From an uncultured bacterium (lineage in GTDB: Bacteria > Planctomycetota > JAJSAM01 > JAJVHW01), in the NCBI GenBank assembly GCA_937996235.1, contig CALKVK010000032.1, forward strand, positions 1 through 64,000: 64,000 nucleotides of DNA, written 5' to 3'. Below the pieces are notes generated by a model, which was given only the letters and a program-made list of their open reading frames with translations, was not told the DNA's origin and did not search any database. Position numbers and translations under genes: made by a program. How positions within the stretch are numbered: position 1 is the stretch's first letter; each line of letters opens with the position of its first letter. Below are positions 17,450 through 28,269 of the stretch, piece by piece.

Positions 17450-18115
17450 ATGATGGACTCGGAACCCACCTCGAGACGCCCGGCCCCGCGCGCCGGCGGC
17501 GATCCGGCAGCCTGCGCCTCCAACCGGGAGCGCCTGATCCAGGTCGCGGCCGTGCTCTTCCACGACGAGGGCTACCACCACGTCTCCCTCGACCGCGTGC
17601 TCGACGCGTCGGGCGTGGCCCGCTCGAACTTCTACTACCACTTCCGCAGCAAGGAGGACCTGGCGATCGCGGTCATGGACACGTGGCTCGAGCGGCTGCG
17701 CGCGACCGTCGTCGCCCCGGCGCTCGCGGACCCGTCCCTCCCCGCGCTCGAGCGGGTGCGCCGCATCCTCGACGGGCTCCTCGACCAGCTCGAGGTCGCG
17801 GGCTGCAGGGGCGGCTGCCCCTTCGGCTCCCTGGCGAACGCCGAGGCCGAGCACAACGAGCGCTTCCGGCAGAAGCTGGTCGAGACCTTCGACGGCTTCG
17901 CCCGGATGCTCGAGGCGCTCTTCGCGGAGGCCGCGGCCCAGGGCGCGATCGACGATCGCCGCGCCCCGGTGGACCTCGCCGCCGCCACGCTCGCGCTCGT
18001 CCAGGGCGGCTTCCTGCTGACGAAGACGTACGCGGGCGCGACGCCCATGCGGATCGCCGTGCGCGGGCTGCTCGAGCTGCTCGGCGTCGATCCCGACGCG
18101 CGCCGCGCGATGTAA
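17450..18115 (+). CDS. TetR/AcrR-family transcriptional regulator
   Basis: The product is 221 residues starting at the ATG at 17450; a second ATG follows at 17453 and no clear ribosome site separates them. The N-terminal helix-turn-helix is typical: RLIQVAAVLFHDEGYHHVSLDRVLDASGVARSNFYYHFRSKEDL. The ligand domain contains GCRGGCPFGSLANAEAEHNE, a pattern seen in the YxaF/LmrA-like C-terminal group. It is a cytoplasmic one-component repressor whose ligand is unknown. Candidate operators lie in the gap shared with the ECF sigma gene. The downstream gene, 62 bases on, has its own ribosome site. Confidence 0.9.
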   Translation: MMDSEPTSRRPAPRAGGDPAACASNRERLIQVAAVLFHDEGYHHVSLDRVLDASGVARSNFYYHFRSKEDLAIAVMDTWLERLRATVVAPALADPSLPALERVRRILDGLLDQLEVAGCRGGCPFGSLANAEAEHNERFRQKLVETFDGFARMLEALFAEAAAQGAIDDRRAPVDLAAATLALVQGGFLLTKTYAGATPMRIAVRGLLELLGVDPDARRAM

Positions 18116-18177
18116 CCTTCGCCCGCCTCGCGTGTCCTCCTTCCCGGAGACGGTTCCGGGAGCGCAGGAGGAGCGAG

Positions 18178-19797
18178 ATGCAGAGTGCCGCAGCGTCGGC
18201 CGGCAGCGCCGGACGCCCTGGCCCGCGGCGCCCGCGCGGCGATGCGCGCCGGTGCGGCGCGAGGAGCCTGCGGCGCACCGCCCGCGCGCTCGTGGTCGCG
18301 GGCATCGCGGCCGCTGCACTGCCGTGCGCGCTCAGCGAGCCCGTTGCCGCGGCGCCCCCGGACGCGACGCCGCTCGAGGTCTTCCGCGAGCACTTCCGCG
18401 ACCGCGATCCGAAGGTGCGCCGGCAGGCGGTGGCGCAGCTCGCCGGGGTCCGCGGTCCCGCCGCCGTCGAGGCGCTCGTCGAGGCGCTCGGCGACGCCGA
18501 CGAGCGCGTGCGCGACACCGCGTGCGAGGCCCTGCGCAGGAACGTCCGCGACGCGCGCGAGATCGAGGCGCTGGCGGCGAGCGGACTGCGCGGGCGCCGC
18601 GTCACGACCGACGTGCGGCGGCTGACCGTGCGACTGCTCGGCGACGCGGGTCCGGCGGCGTCGGTCGAGCTCCTCTCCGCGCTCTCCGACCGCGACGCCG
18701 GAGTGCGCGAGGCGGCGGCCGACGCGCTCGGGTCCACGGGTGGCGAGCCCGCGGTGCGCGGGCTGCACGAGCTGCTGGCCGACCGCGAGGCGCCGGTGCG
18801 CGCCGCGGCGATCGACGCTCTGGGGCGGCTCACCGGCGCCGACGCCGTCGGCGCGGCGGCCGCGGTCCTGCGCGGCGACCGTGCCGTGGCGCCGCGCGTC
18901 GCCGCGGCGCTGGTCCTCGCCGCCCACCCGCGGCCCGAGTCGGTCGAGCACCTCGTCGCGGCGCTCCGGGCGCCCGAGTGGTCCGTGCGCGTCGCGTGCG
19001 CGCGCGGGCTCGGGGCTCTCGGCGCCCACCGCGATGCGGCGCGCGAGGCCGTCGCGGCGCTCGTGCCGGCGCTCGACGCGGAGCCGCGGCTGCGGGTCGC
19101 CGACGAGCTCGCCGAGGCGCTGTTCCTGCTCACGGGGATCGACTTCGGCCCCGAGAGCGCGCGCTGGAACGCGTGGTTCACCGAGGCGGGTCGCACGTTC
19201 GAGCCGCCCGCGAAGCCGCCGCGCCGCTCGCGTCCCGAGGCGGGCGGCACGCACGCCGACCTGCTCGACCTGCCGACGGCGTCCGACCACGTCACGTTCG
19301 TCCTCGACGGCTCGCACTCCATGTCCGACCCCGTGCGCTTCGGTGTCGAGACCACCAAGCACGACGCGCTGCTCGCCGCGTTCGAGCGGGCGCTCGAGCG
19401 ACTGCCCCGCGCGGCCCGCGCGAACGTCATCGTGTTCGGCAGCGAGCCGTTCCCCTATCGCGACGAGCTGTTCGACGCGACGCCCGCCGCGCGCCGCGCC
19501 GCCGTGAAGTTCCTCGCGAAGCGCGCCCCCGACGGGCGCACCAACATCTACGACTCGCTGACGCTCGCGCTGGCCGACCCGGACGTCGACACGCTCGTCC
19601 TGGTCACCGACGGCGCGCCCTCGGCGGGCGCGCGGACCGGCCGCGGCGACATCCTCGAGGGGCTGCGCGCGCTCAACCGGCACCGACTCGTGCGCGTCCA
19701 CACGGTCGAGATCGGCGCGGCGAACACCGGCGCGCGCTGGCGCGGCTTCCTGCGCGACATCGCGGAGCTGACCGGAGGCACGTACCTCGAACGCTGA
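18178..19797 (+). CDS. Exported HEAT-repeat protein with von Willebrand factor A domain
   Basis: The product is 539 residues. ATG 18178 follows GGAGGAG (18167-18173). A basic N-terminus and a hydrophobic stretch (ALVVAGIAAAALPCALSEPVAAA) act as signal peptide or anchor. HEAT/armadillo-type repeats fill about residues 65-320 (for example DRDPKVRRQAVAQLAGV, DADERVRDTACEAL and DRDAGVREAAADALGS). A VWA domain follows with a complete-looking MIDAS start DGSHS (377-381), GRTNIYDSL and LVTDGAPS, so metal-dependent ligand binding is possible. The combination suggests a periplasmic scaffold. Partners are unknown. Confidence 0.85.
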   Translation: MQSAAASAGSAGRPGPRRPRGDARRCGARSLRRTARALVVAGIAAAALPCALSEPVAAAPPDATPLEVFREHFRDRDPKVRRQAVAQLAGVRGPAAVEALVEALGDADERVRDTACEALRRNVRDAREIEALAASGLRGRRVTTDVRRLTVRLLGDAGPAASVELLSALSDRDAGVREAAADALGSTGGEPAVRGLHELLADREAPVRAAAIDALGRLTGADAVGAAAAVLRGDRAVAPRVAAALVLAAHPRPESVEHLVAALRAPEWSVRVACARGLGALGAHRDAAREAVAALVPALDAEPRLRVADELAEALFLLTGIDFGPESARWNAWFTEAGRTFEPPAKPPRRSRPEAGGTHADLLDLPTASDHVTFVLDGSHSMSDPVRFGVETTKHDALLAAFERALERLPRAARANVIVFGSEPFPYRDELFDATPAARRAAVKFLAKRAPDGRTNIYDSLTLALADPDVDTLVLVTDGAPSAGARTGRGDILEGLRALNRHRLVRVHTVEIGAANTGARWRGFLRDIAELTGGTYLER

Positions 19798-19900
19798 CGC
19801 CCGTGCGGTGCGGCGGGCGCGCACGACCGCTCCCGCCACACCCGGCGCGCGCTCCGCGCGCCGGCACCCTCCACCACGAACCACCACCCAGGAGTTCCCC

Positions 19901-20806
19901 ATGAAGCGACTGATGGCGCTCGCCCTCGCGTGCACCGGCGCGGCTCTGGCCGTGCTCGCCCCGTCCCCCGCGTTCGCGCAGTCCCACCCGGGCCACAACC
20001 CGGAGGCGAAGTGCGGCTGGCAGGCCGACCTCGTTCCGACGTTCCTGCCCGGTCACACCCAGGTGCTCGACATCGGCACGTCCTTCCGCGTCTCGGCCGT
20101 GTTCCGCTCGCTGGTCGGGGTCGAGAAGTGGCGAATCGTCGTCCTCCCCGGCTACGAGTTCGGCTACGCGTATGCGTGGGACGAGGGCGTGCCTCTCGAG
20201 TCCCACGTCTCGAAGTCGTACTCGCGCGTCTCGCTGTACTGCGTGACCAAGACGACCGACTGCTGCCTGCCGACGCGCTGGGTGACGCCCACCGTCAACT
20301 GCCTGCTGCGCGCGCGCGCCGCGATCCGCAACGCGCCCGGCGACGCCCAGGCGATGGGCGACGTCCTCGTGCTCGGGCGCAACACGAAGGTGACCTGCAT
20401 CGCGTCGCCGGCAGCCACCTGTGACGAGGACGACGACGGCCTCGACCTCGGCGTCGAGGTGCCCGGCCCGTTCGGGATCAAGGTGAAGCTGGGCGGCGTG
20501 CTGCACTTCGGCGGGTCGAGCGAGTCGATCGACGAGAAGGCCGGCGTGACGCTCGGGGCGACGCAGAACGCGCCGGACGAGGAGTACGCGATCCTCACCG
20601 ACCTCAGTCTCGACGTGACGGCGGACGGCGCGCCCTGGGACACTGGCGAGGCCGAGGCGAACGTCTCGCGCTGCAGCGTGGCGATCGACACCGCGGTGCG
20701 CTGCGACCACTGCGGCGCGTCCATGCGTGACGTCAAGGTGTTCGACGCCTCGTTCCACGGCGTCACCGAGACGACGACGGGCGACGACAGCGGCCGGAAC
20801 CTCTGA
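19901..20806 (+). CDS. Secreted cysteine-containing protein of unknown function
   Basis: The product is 301 residues. ATG 19901 follows AGGAG (19890-19894). A clear signal peptide ends at PAFAQ. The mature part has many cysteines, including a vicinal pair (TKTTDCCLPTRW), NCLL, CIASPAATC and a terminal RCDHCGAS, as well as an acidic CDEDDDGLDLGVEV segment. Disulfide bonding or metal binding in the periplasm is possible. I recognise no family. It follows the HEAT-VWA gene by 103 bases on the same strand, but has its own ribosome site. Confidence 0.7.
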   Translation: MKRLMALALACTGAALAVLAPSPAFAQSHPGHNPEAKCGWQADLVPTFLPGHTQVLDIGTSFRVSAVFRSLVGVEKWRIVVLPGYEFGYAYAWDEGVPLESHVSKSYSRVSLYCVTKTTDCCLPTRWVTPTVNCLLRARAAIRNAPGDAQAMGDVLVLGRNTKVTCIASPAATCDEDDDGLDLGVEVPGPFGIKVKLGGVLHFGGSSESIDEKAGVTLGATQNAPDEEYAILTDLSLDVTADGAPWDTGEAEANVSRCSVAIDTAVRCDHCGASMRDVKVFDASFHGVTETTTGDDSGRNL

Positions 20807-20962
20807 CATCGCGCGCGGCATCGGCCGCGCGTGGGACGCGGGGCCGCGGCGTCGCGGCCCCGCAATCGAAGGCTGCACCCTGGGAATGCAACGCGTCCTC
20901 TGCGTAGCCTGGGTGCTCCGTGCCGCCGCGGCGCGGTGTGGGACGGATGCGGGGAGGCAATC

Positions 20963-22873
20963 GTGCGGGGAACATCGAGTCTGCGCGTCCGTGTCGCAGT
21001 GGTGGCGTTGGTGCTCCTGCTGCTCGTCGTCGTGGCTGTGATCGTGCGCAGCCTCCTCGAGGGCGACTCCGTGATCGACGGGCGCGAAGTCGAGGCCGCC
21101 GCGGCGCCCCCGCTGCGCCGCCGGACCACGCCGGACTCCCCGGCCTCGGACCAGCAACGGGACGCCGCCGCGACGACGCCGCCGACCGGCGCCCGCGTCG
21201 TCGACGTCCACGTCCGCGTGACGCCGGCGGGCGCCGCGGTCGCGTGGCGCATCGACGTCGTGGCGGCCGGCGACGGGAGGCGTGCGCAAGCCGTGGTCGC
21301 GAGCGAATCGCACACCGGCGACCAGGATCTGGACGGCATCGAGATCCCGGATCGCGGCGTCCTCATCGAGGTCGTCACCGAGCAGGCGGCGGGTGGGGGC
21401 TCGTACCGGATCTCTCCGGAGGACTCGCAGCCAGGCACGCTCGAGTTCGCTCTGCGCGCGTGGTCGCAGGTCCGAGGAGTCGTGCGCGCTCGGGGCGGCG
21501 GCGCCGTCCCGGGCGCACGGGTGCTCGCCGTCGCGTCCGCCCGGCGCCGGGAGCCGCGGAGTGACTTCGCCCCCGCGCCACGTGGCGCGGACGCCGGAGC
21601 CACGGCCGTGACCGACTCCGACGGGCGCTTCCGCATCGATCGCCTCGATCCGGACTGCGTCTACGACGCAGCCGCGACGCGGCCGGGGTTCGCCGTGGCG
21701 CGGGCGCTCGGAGTGAACGTCGCGCCCGGTGGCGCGGCCGACCTCGACTTCGAGCTGCGTCCGGGCGCCCGCCTCGTCGGGCGGCTGGTGGACGCGGCGG
21801 CGCAGCCGCTCGTCGACCACGGGCTGCGCCTCGCGCGCGCGGAGGAGGTGGACGGCGGCACGGGGCACCGTTGGCAGGACGAGGGCGCGGCGCGCAGCGA
21901 GGCGGACGGACGATTCGCGTTCGACTGCCTCGAGGCGGGGTGGAAGAAGCTCGAGACGTACACGTCGGAGCCCGGCGCGTGCGTCGTCGGCTTCTGGGAC
22001 GTGCGCGTCGCGGAGGGCGAGACGCGCGACCTCGGCACGCTCACCGTCGGCGCAGGCGAGATCGCGGCGCGCGTCGTGTCCGACGCCGGCGAGCCGGTGG
22101 CGGTCTCCGGCCGTCTGACGCTGCTCCCCGACGGCGGCGGCGAGGAGACGCGACCCGCGGCGGTCCACATCATCCCGATCCGCTCCGGCGACGACGGCGC
22201 TCTGGTCGTCCGCGGGCTCGCGCGCGGCCGCGTGAGCGTGAAGCTCTACGGCGAGCCGGGGCCGACGCCGACGACGGTGCGCCGCGACACGACCATCGAG
22301 TTCGAGTACGACGGCGGTGTGCTCCGCCAGGAGTGGCGCCTGCGCCCCTGGGAGGAGTCCACCGAGCCGCCGCAGGCACCGCTCCGCGCCATCGCACTCC
22401 CGTCGTCGTTCGCCGGTGCCGCGTTTCTCCTGCTCGACGGCGGGCGGCTGCGCGGCGGTGGCACGTGCCCGTCGGGCGGCGCCACGCTCAATCTGCCCGT
22501 GGGCGAGACGCAGCGGCTGATCGTGATCCGCGCCGGGCGCTACGCCGACATCTCGCTCGGTCCGGAGTTCGATCCGGCGTCGCTCGCGACGCAGCGGTTC
22601 GACCGCGACGGGCGACGCCTCGTCGTGACGGTCGCGGACGCGGACCGCGGCGTGCCGGGGGCACGCGTCGTCGTGTACGACGCTCCGGACGGGCGGGGCG
22701 GCAGCGCAGGCGTCGGTGCGACCGACAACGACGGACACTTCGTCCTCGACGGGGTCCCGCACGACGTCGAGCTCTTCGCGGCGGCGTTCGTGCTCGGGGG
22801 CCGCACGGCCGTGGCGGCACCGGTCTGGAACGGCGCCGACGGCGAGGTCCGCATCGAGGCGCAGTCGCGCTGA
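20963..22873 (+). CDS. Membrane-anchored protein with carboxypeptidase-regulatory-like domains
   Basis: The product is 636 residues, starting at GTG 20963, set by GGGGAGG at 20951-20957. Just after the start comes a single strong membrane helix (VRVAVVALVLLLLVVVAVIV), making this a signal-anchored or secreted protein. The rest is beta-rich with repeated carboxypeptidase-regulatory (CarboxypepD_reg-like) units: VRARGGGAVPGARVLAVA...TDSDGRFRIDRLDPD; GRLVDAAAQPLVDHGL...EADGRFAFDCLEAG; VADADRGVPGARVVVYD...TDNDGHFVLDGVPHD. Such modules are transthyretin-like folds of surface or transport proteins. No enzyme domain is evident. Confidence 0.75.
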   Translation: MRGTSSLRVRVAVVALVLLLLVVVAVIVRSLLEGDSVIDGREVEAAAAPPLRRRTTPDSPASDQQRDAAATTPPTGARVVDVHVRVTPAGAAVAWRIDVVAAGDGRRAQAVVASESHTGDQDLDGIEIPDRGVLIEVVTEQAAGGGSYRISPEDSQPGTLEFALRAWSQVRGVVRARGGGAVPGARVLAVASARRREPRSDFAPAPRGADAGATAVTDSDGRFRIDRLDPDCVYDAAATRPGFAVARALGVNVAPGGAADLDFELRPGARLVGRLVDAAAQPLVDHGLRLARAEEVDGGTGHRWQDEGAARSEADGRFAFDCLEAGWKKLETYTSEPGACVVGFWDVRVAEGETRDLGTLTVGAGEIAARVVSDAGEPVAVSGRLTLLPDGGGEETRPAAVHIIPIRSGDDGALVVRGLARGRVSVKLYGEPGPTPTTVRRDTTIEFEYDGGVLRQEWRLRPWEESTEPPQAPLRAIALPSSFAGAAFLLLDGGRLRGGGTCPSGGATLNLPVGETQRLIVIRAGRYADISLGPEFDPASLATQRFDRDGRRLVVTVADADRGVPGARVVVYDAPDGRGGSAGVGATDNDGHFVLDGVPHDVELFAAAFVLGGRTAVAAPVWNGADGEVRIEAQSR

Positions 22874-22926
22874 GCAGCGCGCGCGCGGCGCAGGCGTGTG
22901 CGGCGCATGCCCGGTACGATGGCCGC

Positions 22927-24180
22927 GTGACCACGCGCACGGGGGATGCGGGAGCGGGCGGTGCGCGCTGCGCAGGCGACGTGCCCGCCGACGCGCCGCC
23001 CCACGCCGCGACGGTGCCGGAGCGACCGGGTCCCGCGCGGCGCGGCGCGTGGACGCTCCACGCCCTCGCGGTCGGCTTCTACGCCACGTCGTGGGCGGCG
23101 GCGGCGCTGCTCGCGTACGGCGCGGCGCAGTTCCTCGGGCCCTGGCGCGCGGGCCTGGGGCGCGTCCCGGGCTGGGCCGTCGCGGCGTGGTGCGCGCTCA
23201 ACGCACTGTTCCTGGTGCTCGGGCTGTTCGGGCGGCCGAAGCGGCGCGCGGCGGGGCGCGCCCTCCGCCGCGAGGAGGCGCCCGCGCTGTTCGACCTGAT
23301 CGACGCGACCGCGGCGCGCGTCGGCGTCGGCGCGGTGTCGGAGCTGCGCCTCAAGCCCGCTCCCGTCATGGCGGCGGCGCGCGTGCTGCGCCCCGGGCGC
23401 TTCGTCGTCAGCGAACGACGCGCTCTCGTCGTGGGCGTGCCGCTGCTGCGAGCGCTGTCCGTGGACGAGTTCCGCGCGGCCGTCGCGCACGAACTCGCAC
23501 ACCTCGCGGCCGGCGACGTCCAGCGCGGGAGGATCGTCGGCGCCGCGGCGCGCCGCATCGCCGTGATGCGCACCGTGCTGGCGCGACCGCCGCTGCCCGC
23601 CGCCCTGTTCCTGCGCTGGGCGAACCCGGTGTGGTGGTACGTGCGCGCCTACGGGGCGCTGCTCGCGCGCGGCGCCGCGCGCATCCGCCGCGTGCAGGAG
23701 TCGCACGCGGACGCGCTCGCTGCGGAGGCCGCAGGCGCGACCTGCTACGCGGCGACCCTGCTCGAGGTCGCCGCGACGGAGCTCGCGTTCCGGCGCCTGG
23801 CGCCAGGCATCGTGGTGCGCAGCGTCGAGCGCGGCGCGGCCCCGGCGAACTTCTTCGCGGACCTGGCGGCGGCGCACGCCGCGCTCGGTCCGGACGCGCG
23901 GCGGCGCCTGGCGCGCGAGGTGCTGGACGTGCACGACGAGGACGCGACGGGCCACCCGCCGCTGCGTCTGCGGCTCGCGGCCCTCGGCGTCCATCCCGCC
24001 GTGCGCGAGGCGCCGCCCACGCGTGCCGCCGCGGAGCTCGTGCCCGCGCTCGAGCGCATCGAGGGCGAGCTCACGCCGCTCGCGCTGCGCGGGCTGGCGC
24101 TCGGCATGGCCGACGAGATCCGGCGCCGGAGGGCCCGGCGCGACACGGCGGCGGCGGCCGCGGCCGCGGAGGCGCGCTGA
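22927..24180 (+). CDS. M48-family zinc metallopeptidase, membrane-associated
   Basis: The product is 417 residues with GTG 22927 as best start; no strong ribosome site is seen, so the exact start is uncertain. Two hydrophobic segments (about 43-70 and 83-101) precede the catalytic domain. The zinc motif is HELAH (188-192, within AVAHELAHLAAGD), and the later ESHADALAAEAAG supplies the third ligand region typical of M48 (HtpX/Ste24-like) proteases. A further hydrophobic stretch lies between them. It probably performs quality control of membrane proteins. It converges with the carboxylase operon. Confidence 0.85.
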   Translation: MTTRTGDAGAGGARCAGDVPADAPPHAATVPERPGPARRGAWTLHALAVGFYATSWAAAALLAYGAAQFLGPWRAGLGRVPGWAVAAWCALNALFLVLGLFGRPKRRAAGRALRREEAPALFDLIDATAARVGVGAVSELRLKPAPVMAAARVLRPGRFVVSERRALVVGVPLLRALSVDEFRAAVAHELAHLAAGDVQRGRIVGAAARRIAVMRTVLARPPLPAALFLRWANPVWWYVRAYGALLARGAARIRRVQESHADALAAEAAGATCYAATLLEVAATELAFRRLAPGIVVRSVERGAAPANFFADLAAAHAALGPDARRRLAREVLDVHDEDATGHPPLRLRLAALGVHPAVREAPPTRAAAELVPALERIEGELTPLALRGLALGMADEIRRRRARRDTAAAAAAAEAR

Positions 24181-24221
24181 ACCCGGGCCGTGGCGGCGCC
24201 GCACGCGCGACGGCGCGCGCG

Positions 24222-24743
24222 TCAGTCGCCGAGCGTGATCAGCGCGTCGCCCTTCGCGACGGCCGTCCCCGGCGTCACGTGCACGGTCGCGACCGTGCCC
24301 TCGGCGTCGGCGCGGATCTCGTTCTCCATCTTCATCGCCTCGAGGATCAGCAGCGGCGTGCCGCGCTGCACGGCGTCGCCCACCGCCACGCGCACGTCGC
24401 GCACGATGCCGGGCATCACCGAGCGGATGACGCCGCCTCCCGCCCGCGCGCCCGCGGCGCCTTCGGCCGCGCGCGCGAGCGCCTCGCGCTCGTCGAGCAC
24501 CGCGCAGTGCCACGTCTCGCTGCCGAGGATGAGCGTCAGGTCGTCGCTCGCACCGGACGCGACGACGGGCAGCGAGTGCGCCCCGACGAGCAGCGAGTAC
24601 GAGCCGTTGTCGCGCACCGCCACGAGTTCGACCGGGGTCTCCGCGCCGTCCGCGAGCTCCGGGTGCACGGCGTACGTCACGCCTGCGCGCTCGATCACCT
24701 CCACGCAGAGTTCCTCGCCGTCGATCTGCACGACGTACTTCAC
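24222..24743 (-). CDS. Biotin carboxyl carrier protein (acyl-CoA carboxylase subunit)
   Basis: The product is 173 residues. GTG 24743 overlaps the biotin carboxylase stop as GTGA. The C-terminal biotinyl domain (about 105-173) has the AMKMEN motif with Lys138 as biotin attachment site. The N-terminal 100 residues resemble the region preceding the biotinyl domain in propionyl-CoA carboxylase alpha chains. It carries the carboxyl group between the carboxylase and carboxyltransferase encoded just upstream. In most propionyl-CoA carboxylases it is fused to the biotin carboxylase; here it is separate. Confidence 0.93.
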   Translation of the reverse strand: MKYVVQIDGEELCVEVIERAGVTYAVHPELADGAETPVELVAVRDNGSYSLLVGAHSLPVVASGASDDLTLILGSETWHCAVLDEREALARAAEGAAGARAGGGVIRSVMPGIVRDVRVAVGDAVQRGTPLLILEAMKMENEIRADAEGTVATVHVTPGTAVAKGDALITLGD

Positions 24744-26250
24744 GCGCCGCCTCCGAACGCGCGGGTGCGCCCGGCGGCCACCCACGGCGAGAGCGCCGAG
24801 CCGGGAGCGTGCGCGGCGCTGCCGGCCGCGCGCCGGCGCGCGCGCTCGCGGTGCAGCAGCGCCGCGGCGACGGCCGCCGACAGGCGGTGGCGTCCCGCGC
24901 CGTGACCGACGATCGCGGCCAGGTGCGTGTCGAGGTAGCGCGTGTCGTACCGACCCGCGACGACCTCGGGCTGCTGCAGCAGCCGCTGCGTGAACGGGAT
25001 CGTGGTCGCGATGCCCGAGACGACGAACTCGCGCAGCGCGGCGCGCGTGCGCGCGAGCGCGGCGGGGCGGTCCTCGCCCCAGCACACGAGCTTGCCGATC
25101 ATCGAGTCGTAGAAGAGCGTGACCTCCTGCCCTTCGTACAGCGCGGCGTCGAGCCGCACCCCCGGGCCGCCCGGCAGCTCGAGGTGCTCGACGCGGCCGC
25201 CGGAGGGGAAGAACCCGTGCTCCGGATCCTCCGCGCACACGCGCACCTCGAACGCGTGGCCGGTGCGCCGCACGTCCTCCTGCCGGATGCCGAGCGGACG
25301 CCCGGCCGCGATCCGCAGCTGCTCGCGCACGATGTCCACGCCGTACACCATCTCCGTGACGGTGTGCTCCACCTGGAGCCGCGTGTTCATCTCGAGGAAG
25401 TAGTAGCTCCCGTGCTCGTCCACGAGGAACTCGACCGTGCCCGCGTTGACGTAGTCCACCGCGCGCGCGCCGCGCAGCGCGGCGTCCGCCATCGCGGCGC
25501 GCGTCTCCTCGGGGAGCCACGACGACGGGCACTCCTCGACGATCTTCTGATGGCGCCGCTGCAGCGAGCACTCGCGCTCGCCGAGGTGCACGCCGCCGCC
25601 GTGCGTGTCGAGCAGCACCTGGATCTCGATGTGCCGCGGCGACAGCAGCGCCTTCTCGACGTAGACGGAGCCGTCGCCGAACGAGGTCATCGCCTCGCTG
25701 GACGCGCGCTCGAACGCGGCGGGCACGTCCTCGGAGCGCGTGACCATGCGGATGCCCTTGCCGCCGCCCCCCGACACCGCCTTCAGCATGACGGGGTAGC
25801 CGATGTCGTCGCAGACGCGCCGCGCGTGCTCGCCGTCGTCGCACGGGTCGAGCGTGCCGGGCACCACCGGCACGCCGGCCGCGTGCATGGCGCGCCGCGC
25901 CGCGACCTTCGCGCCCATCACGCGCATCGTGTCGCCGCTCGGTCCCACGAACACGATCCCGGCGTCGCGGCACGCGTCGGCGAACGCCGGGTTCTGGCTC
26001 AGGAAGCCGTAGCCGGGGTGGATCGCGTCGGCGCCGGTCCGCCGCGCGGCGTCCAGGATCTTCGCGATCGACAGGTAGGTCTCGCCGGGCGACGTGCCGT
26101 GCAGCGCCACGGCCTCGTCGGCCATGCGCACGTGCGGGTCGCGGCGGTCGGGGTCGGAGTACACCGCGACGGAGGCGAGACCCTCGAGGCGGCACGCGCG
26201 CACGACGCGCACGGCGATCTCGCCGCGGTTCGCGACCAGCACCTTGCGGA

Positions 26251-26254
<4 letters not shown>
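24740..26254 (-). CDS. accC: Biotin carboxylase subunit of acyl-CoA carboxylase
   Basis: The product is 504 residues, starting at GTG 26254 in a GTGA overlap with the upstream gene. The N-terminal domain begins MIRKVLVANRGEIAVRVVRA. The ATP-grasp domain has the glycine-rich loop GGGGKGIRM (162-170), and the catalytic segment EMNTRLQVEH lies at 288-297. It uses ATP and bicarbonate to carboxylate biotin on the carrier protein. The core is about 450 residues; about 50 extra residues at the C-terminus are Ala/Arg-rich and unassigned. The operon suggests a propionyl-CoA carboxylase rather than the acetyl-CoA enzyme. Confidence 0.94.
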
Positions 26255-27797
<1,543 letters not shown>

Positions 27798-27801
<4 letters not shown>

Positions 27802-28199
27802 GTTCGGGGCGTCTCCTGGATCTCGACGAGCACGCCGCCGCACGACGACGGGTGCACGAACACGATGGGCAGCCCGGCCGCGCCGATCGTCGGCTCCTCG
27901 TTGACGAGCCGCGCGCCGCGGGCGCGCAGGTCCGCGACCGCCTTCCGGATGTCCGGCACGCGGAAGCAGATGTGGTGCAGCCCGGGACGGTTCTTCGCGA
28001 GGAAGCGTCCGACGGGCGTGTCGGCGCCCGTGGGCTCGGTCAGCTCGATGACCGCGTTGCCCGCGGAGAGCTTCACCACGCGGACGCCCTGGTCCGCGAC
28101 CTCCGTGCGCTTCACGACCGGCAGGTCGAAGAGCGCGGAGAGCGTCTCCGCCAGCGCGGCCGCGTCGGGCGTCGCGATGTTGACGTGGTCGAGCTCCAT
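27798..28199 (-). CDS. mce: Methylmalonyl-CoA epimerase
   Basis: The product is 133 residues, the standard length. ATG 28199 has GGAGG about 8 bases upstream. It has the glyoxalase/VOC fold with metal-ligand candidates His5 (MELDHVNIA), the histidines of GLHHICFRV and the Glu of VLVEIQE. It interconverts the S and R forms of methylmalonyl-CoA between propionyl-CoA carboxylase and methylmalonyl-CoA mutase. It is the first gene of the four-gene carboxylase unit. The mutase itself is not in the window. Confidence 0.92.
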
Positions 28200-28210
28200 C
28201 GCCGGGCCTC

Positions 28211-28246
28211 CGCGTTCTGTCCTGCGGGCGCGTTCTGTCCTGCGGG
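28211..28246. repeat. Direct duplication of 18 bp upstream of mce
   Basis: cgcgttctgtcctgcggg occurs twice without a gap (28211-28228, 28229-28246), with a decayed third start. It lies in the 70-base space between mce and the disordered-protein gene. It could alter spacing in the mce leader; otherwise it is probably neutral slippage. Confidence 0.8.
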
Positions 28247-28269
28247 CGCGTACCGCCCGGCCGGCGCGT

